From assembly GCF_042695135.1 (NCBI RefSeq), contig NZ_CP170547.1, forward strand, positions 1,178,001 through 1,242,000: 64,000 nucleotides of DNA, read 5' to 3'. The translations under genes were made by a program, and so were the position numbers. Source of the DNA: Epilithonimonas sp042695135. Its GTDB lineage: Bacteria; Bacteroidota; Bacteroidia; Flavobacteriales; Weeksellaceae. The notes below the pieces were generated by a model. That model had not been told where the DNA came from, did not search any database, and saw only the letters and a program-made list of their open reading frames with translations. Positions within the stretch are counted from its first letter, which is position 1, and each line of letters starts with the position of its first letter. Below, piece by piece: positions 60,474 through 64,000 of this stretch.

Positions 60474-61217
60474 CTATTTCCTTGCAAAAGTAGTATAACC
60501 GCCGTCTACCAACAATTCTGTTCCACTGATGTAACTGGCATCATCCGAAGATAAGAATAATACAGTTTTTGCAATTTCGCTTGGATCGCCTAATCTGTTC
60601 AAAGCGATTATTGAAGGGAAATGATCTCTGATCTCGCTTGTTGTTACTTTTTCCAATCCTTCCGTTTTCACTGCGCCTGGACTTACAATGTTGACTCTGA
60701 TTTTTCTGTCAGCCAATTCGTTTGCTGCAATTTGAGCGATTTTGTTTAATGCGCCTTTGGTTGCAGAGTAAATGCTGGATCCCAAATTGGCAGCTGTTGC
60801 AACAGTTGATGAGGTGAATATGACCGATGCGCCATTGTGTAAATGTATTAACAACTTCTGCAATGTAAAATAAGGACCTTTCACATTGGTACTGAATTGT
60901 GCGTCAAAATCAGCTTCCGTTGATTCCTGAATAGAGCTGAAGACCGCAATTCCTGCATTCAGATAAAGAACATCAATTTTGTTTCCGCTTTCTGAAACGG
61001 CTTTTTCTAATGCCGAAATGCCTTCTAAATTCGAAGTGTCAGAAACCACAGTTTTCAAATTTGAACTGTTGATCTTTGTAGCTGCTTTCTCAAGATTTTC
61101 TTCATTTCTCCCAGTGATCCACACATTGGCTCCTGCGTTGATGAATGCTTGCGCGGTTGCAAATCCGATTCCGGTAGTTCCGCCGGTAATGACTACGTTT
61201 TTATTCGTGAAATTCAT
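60474..61217 (-). CDS. Short-chain dehydrogenase/reductase
   Basis: 247 residues, classical SDR: cofactor motif TGGTTGIG (residues 11-18), NAGIAVF, catalytic Ser in FTSSTVA, YSATK for Tyr/Lys, and C-terminal SGTELLVDGGY. Cofactor preference is probably NADP(H) because of the following Arg-rich ITGRNEENLE. Divergent from an HxlR regulator that is the likely controller; substrate unknown. Confidence 0.92.
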   Translation of the reverse strand: MNFTNKNVVITGGTTGIGFATAQAFINAGANVWITGRNEENLEKAATKINSSNLKTVVSDTSNLEGISALEKAVSESGNKIDVLYLNAGIAVFSSIQESTEADFDAQFSTNVKGPYFTLQKLLIHLHNGASVIFTSSTVATAANLGSSIYSATKGALNKIAQIAANELADRKIRVNIVSPGAVKTEGLEKVTTSEIRDHFPSIIALNRLGDPSEIAKTVLFLSSDDASYISGTELLVDGGYTTFARK

Positions 61218-61237
61218 TTTGATAAATTTTAATATTG

Positions 61238-61255
61238 TGATGCAAATTTACATCA
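61238..61255 (-). promoter_or_regulatory. SDR promoter with palindrome
   Basis: TAAATTTG on the minus strand (61243-61250) is the -7 box, framed by a TGATG-N8-CATCA palindrome (61238-61255). The -7 box is the spacer of the palindrome. Confidence 0.45.
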
Positions 61256-61271
61256 TCAAAATATCTTTTCG

Positions 61272-61293
61272 TAACTTTGTAACTAAAAGTAAC
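61272..61293 (+). promoter_or_regulatory. HxlR gene promoter with palindromic operator
   Basis: TAACTTTG (61272-61279) is the -7 box. It overlaps the 15-base pseudo-palindrome GTnACT-N3-AGTnAC at 61279-61293, which covers the expected transcription start. Further GTAAC words follow to 61310. Such sites fit HxlR regulators; autoregulation is inferred. Confidence 0.5.
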
Positions 61294-61320
61294 AGTAACA
61301 TTTGAGTAACAAACTAACTT

Positions 61321-61671
61321 ATGACCTGCACAGATTTAAAAAACGAACACAAAAAAGAGATTATGGCCGTACACGACGCCATGGATGTTCTCAGCGGAAA
61401 ATGGAAGATCTCTATCATTTCCTCTATTTGCTTTTATAACAAAAGAAGGTTTTCTGATATTCTAAATGATGTAGAAGGAATTTCCAACCGAATGCTGAGC
61501 AAAGAATTAAAAGATCTGGAAATGAACAAACTTCTGAAAAGGACAGTTTTGGACACCAAACCAATATCTGTTCAATATCAACTCACGGATTATGGACTGA
61601 AATTAAAAAGTATCATCAACAATCTTTCCGAGTGGGGTGCAGAACACAGAAAAGTGATTATTGGCAAATAG
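61321..61671 (+). CDS. HxlR-family transcriptional regulator
   Basis: 116-residue winged-helix regulator of the HxlR/DUF24 type: conserved Cys near the N-terminus (MTCTDL) and core DVLSGKWKISIISSICFYNKRRFSDIL plus SNRMLSKELKDLEMNKLLKR. The N-terminal Cys could sense electrophiles or oxidants, as in YodB/HypR types. Divergent from the SDR gene, with palindromes in the gap, so it probably controls that gene and itself. Confidence 0.88.
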   Translation: MTCTDLKNEHKKEIMAVHDAMDVLSGKWKISIISSICFYNKRRFSDILNDVEGISNRMLSKELKDLEMNKLLKRTVLDTKPISVQYQLTDYGLKLKSIINNLSEWGAEHRKVIIGK

Positions 61672-61745
61672 TTGCAGTATCTATCAAACAAAAAAGTAAT
61701 TCCTTTCCTTAATCGTCTTTATAACAGAATCTGAAAAATAAACAC

Positions 61746-61753
61746 TATTTTTG
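61746..61753 (+). promoter_or_regulatory. Putative -7 box of yidC
   Basis: TATTTTTG (TAnnTTTG). It implies a 5' leader of about 85 bases before the ATG at 61845. Confidence 0.45.
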
Positions 61754-61844
61754 CAATCCAAAATAATGTGGATTTTTGAACTGTTAGTTTGAAGAACTCA
61801 AACATGTTCAAATTAAGATCCTAAACTTTAAACTCAATTCTATA

Positions 61845-63626
61845 ATGCAACAGAATAACGGATTAGATAAAAACCAACTGATTAGCTTTGGCGTTTTTTC
61901 TATGATTCTTATCGGTTTTATGTTTTACTTCCAAAACCGAAACGCAAAAGCTGAACAAGAAAAACTGGCAGTTGATGCCAAAAAAACAGAACAGACAACC
62001 AAAGCAAAACCGGTTGCTACAAACCTGAATGCCACTGCAGTTACACCTGCTTCCGTTCAGAAAGTCAATCTTCAGAATGACGAGTTAGCTCTGGAATTTT
62101 CCAGCGTCGGCGGACAATTGAGCTCTGTGAAACTAAATAAATTCCAGGCATTTGGCGGGAAACCACTTTATCTTTTCAGTAACAATAATACAAGTTATGG
62201 TTTCCAGTTTAAGGACAAAACAGGCAAGGTTTTCAACACAAAAGATCTTGTTTTTGCACCAACTGTCGCAGGAAATTCTGTAACCTTGAGTTCAAAAATA
62301 GGAACTGCCGTCATTCAATTTGTTTATACACTTAAAGCAAAATATACAGTTGATTTCCAGGTAAAAACACAAGGTTTGGCAACATTGGTAAACGATGGTA
62401 AAGCAGATTTTGTTTGGGATTACACGGTAAAAGGCGCAGAAAAAGGAAGATCGCAGGAAGAGACGCACACCGAGTTTTCTTACGCTTTCAACAATTATAA
62501 AGATTATGATTACGATGCCCGTTCTGATATGGACGAGCCGGATGAAACACTTAACTGGATCGGAGTAAAGCAACAGTTTTTCTCTGCGGTGATCGAGGCT
62601 AAAAACGGATTCACAAAATCAAAAGGAAATCAGGAAGCAATCGCAGAAGGTGAGTTTCTTAAGAAATTTAATTTTGATGGGCAGGTCAATCTTGCAGGAA
62701 ATGAACTTAATCAGGATTTTACCTGGTATTTTATGCCTTTAGATATTGATCTTCTTAAATCTTATGATAAAAACTTCGACGAGATTCTTCCATTAGGCTG
62801 GTCATTCATAGGATCATTGAACAGATACGTTTTCATCCCGATGTATAATTTGATTTCATCTTGGGGACTTGCAGCAGGCTGGGTTATCTTTTTGATGACG
62901 ATCATTATTAAGATCATCCTTTCTCCGGTTATGTTCAAGCAGCACAAACTGAGTGCGATGATGAAGGTGATTCGCCCGGAAATAGACGAAGTGAATGCAA
63001 AATATAAGGATGCAGATCCAATGAAAAAACAACAGGAGACAATGGCTGTTTATAGGAAAGCCGGGGTCAATCAGATGGCGGGTTGTCTGCCTGCGTTGGT
63101 TCAGATTCCACTTTTCTATGCACTTTTCCGTTTCTTCCCGAATATGCTCGATCTTAGAGGCAAGAGTTTTTGGTTTGCGCCGGATCTGACAGCTTATGAC
63201 GATGTGATCCATTGGAGCACTAATATTCCATTATTAGGCAATCACTTGAGTATATTCGCATTAGCTTGTACCGTTGTGATTTTGATCTACACCATTATGA
63301 CTTCCGGAAACATCCAGCAGCCGCAACAGGAAGGAATGCCGAATATGAAAGTATTAATGTACATCTTCCCGGTGACTTTCCTATTCTTCCTGAATAGTTC
63401 TGCATCAGGTCTGTCCTGGTATTATTTCGTATCCAATGCCATCAATATCGTGATTATTCTTGTGATCAAGTATTTCATCCTGGATGAAAAAAAGATCCAC
63501 GCACAGATCCAGGCAAACAAACAGAAGGAACCGAAAAAAGAAGGTACATTCCAGAAAAGAATGAGAGAAATGATGGAGAAGGCACAGGAACAGCAGAAAG
63601 CTCAGACAACAACTAAAAAGAAATAA
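61845..63626 (+). CDS. yidC: Membrane protein insertase YidC
   Basis: Inserts inner-membrane proteins alone or with SecYEG. 593 residues, the large Gram-negative type: N-terminal helix (ISFGVFSMILIGFMFYFQNRN), Ala/Thr/Lys-rich linker, periplasmic domain (about 70-340), then the 60KD_IMP core with five helices (YNLISSWGLAAGWVIFLMTIIIKIILSP; LPALVQIPLFYALFRFFPN; Trp in GLSWYYFVSNAINI) and a Lys/Gln-rich tail. Residues of the Arg/Lys cavity (LSPVMFKQHKLSA) are present. Normally next to pyrG in this phylum. Confidence 0.97.
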   Translation: MQQNNGLDKNQLISFGVFSMILIGFMFYFQNRNAKAEQEKLAVDAKKTEQTTKAKPVATNLNATAVTPASVQKVNLQNDELALEFSSVGGQLSSVKLNKFQAFGGKPLYLFSNNNTSYGFQFKDKTGKVFNTKDLVFAPTVAGNSVTLSSKIGTAVIQFVYTLKAKYTVDFQVKTQGLATLVNDGKADFVWDYTVKGAEKGRSQEETHTEFSYAFNNYKDYDYDARSDMDEPDETLNWIGVKQQFFSAVIEAKNGFTKSKGNQEAIAEGEFLKKFNFDGQVNLAGNELNQDFTWYFMPLDIDLLKSYDKNFDEILPLGWSFIGSLNRYVFIPMYNLISSWGLAAGWVIFLMTIIIKIILSPVMFKQHKLSAMMKVIRPEIDEVNAKYKDADPMKKQQETMAVYRKAGVNQMAGCLPALVQIPLFYALFRFFPNMLDLRGKSFWFAPDLTAYDDVIHWSTNIPLLGNHLSIFALACTVVILIYTIMTSGNIQQPQQEGMPNMKVLMYIFPVTFLFFLNSSASGLSWYYFVSNAINIVIILVIKYFILDEKKIHAQIQANKQKEPKKEGTFQKRMREMMEKAQEQQKAQTTTKKK

Positions 63627-63632
63627 ATTTTT

Positions 63633-63660
63633 AAAGCGGTAATTTTTTTACCGCTTTTTT
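63633..63660 (+). terminator. Terminator after yidC
   Basis: Stem AAAGCGGTAA / TTACCGCTTT with a T-run. Confidence 0.85.
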
Positions 63661-63717
63661 TATGCCTCACCGTATCAGAATTTATATAGAAGAAATTAAG
63701 CTTTGACAAAGTTTTTT

Positions 63718-63838
63718 AGGAGCTTAATCCTGCTGTCCACTATATCTTTTTTATTTTTTCTTCACGTTTTGTGATTATGAGTGGAGTCTAGTACAAAAAA
63801 ATAAAAAAGGATGCCGTTCCCATCAGGGCTAGGGATTT
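63718..63838 (-). repeat. Dispersed inverted-repeat element, copy F
   Basis: Left arm AGGAGCTTAATCCTGC...TATATCTTTTTTAT (63718-63754), right arm ATAAAAAAGGATGCCGTTCC then CATCAGGGCTAGGGATTT (63801-63838). AGCTTAATCC end faces yidC, beyond its terminator. From here to the window edge (63839-64000) I see no gene, only AT-rich DNA with a phrase (ACGCCTTTGTGAAAC) of low-complexity type. Confidence 0.85.
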
Positions 63839-64000
63839 CGTTGGAGATTCAACATTTTTTATCCTAATTCGGTTTCCGAAACTTTTATTAGCAAAGAAAA
63901 TTTCCGAAATTTGAAAACATTATTTACTGTAAATCTTTGATGAGTTTTACGCCTTTGTGAAACTTATAATATTTTCAATTTAATCCAAAACCTTTGAGGA

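Overview
The window reads as ordinary chromosome of a Bacteroidota bacterium in the Flavobacteriia, most like the Chryseobacterium/Weeksellaceae branch. Four things point there. The DNA is AT-rich and many genes have the Bacteroidota -7 box (TAnnTTTG) close upstream instead of an E. coli-type promoter. gldG and gldF are present. Five secreted proteins end in a type IX secretion (T9SS) type A sorting domain (the YPNP... motif). Enzyme variants are typical of the phylum (split transketolase, short LeuA, HemJ). Assignment below class level is inference. No rRNA, tRNA, CRISPR array, insertion sequence or prophage was recognised.

Layout. 1-3.7 kb: end of an ATP synthase operon (atpF-H-A-G). 4-5.8 kb: CBS/CorC-type membrane protein and clpS. 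5.8-8.6 kb: DNA-damage block, umuC divergent from an XRE-S24 repressor and alkB. 8.7-14.4 kb: three secreted peptidases. 14.5-18.9 kb: translation genes thrS-infC and rpmI-rplT, with an alpha/beta hydrolase placed between infC and rpmI. 18.9-20.5 kb: helical protein of unknown function. 20.6-24.9 kb: leuA-leuC-leuD-leuB. 25-30.6 kb: small accessory genes (two stress-type paralogues, DUF4230 protein with a 59-residue small ORF, thioredoxin-fold lipoprotein, NTP pyrophosphohydrolase, DUF1801, DinB) and an acyl-CoA dehydrogenase. 30.7-33.5 kb: a barnase homologue followed by a barstar homologue, a GNAT acetyltransferase, a DinB protein and a frameshifted gene. 33.5-38.3 kb: lnt, gldG, gldF, hemJ. 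38.5-43 kb: two tandem metzincin proteases with CUB and T9SS domains. 43-51.4 kb: SAM hydrolase, phoH, beta-barrel protein, transketolase halves, a D-cysteine desulfhydrase-like enzyme, a LysM glucosaminidase and hemL. 51.6-56.4 kb: old yellow enzyme, secreted protein, DUF1569, and a TPR / TPR-AraC pair. 56.7-63.6 kb: HAF-repeat T9SS protein, pyrG, an SDR/HxlR pair, yidC.

How the parts fit. Housekeeping operons alternate with small accessory units. An envelope theme runs through the window: Lnt matures lipoproteins, YidC inserts membrane proteins, GldF/GldG belong to gliding/T9SS biology, and the five sorting-domain proteins are likely T9SS cargo.

The most unusual content is (i) a six-copy family of imperfect inverted-repeat elements of roughly 100-150 bp in intergenic DNA, five of six in the same orientation relative to the preceding gene's 3' end; (ii) a barnase/barstar pair in which the nuclease is predicted to be exported or membrane-anchored; (iii) an infC frame open upstream of its first ATG, suggesting an ATA start; (iv) a homopolymer frameshift splitting a predicted secreted protein; and (v) further intergenic repeat families, including a local cluster of 22-bp units.
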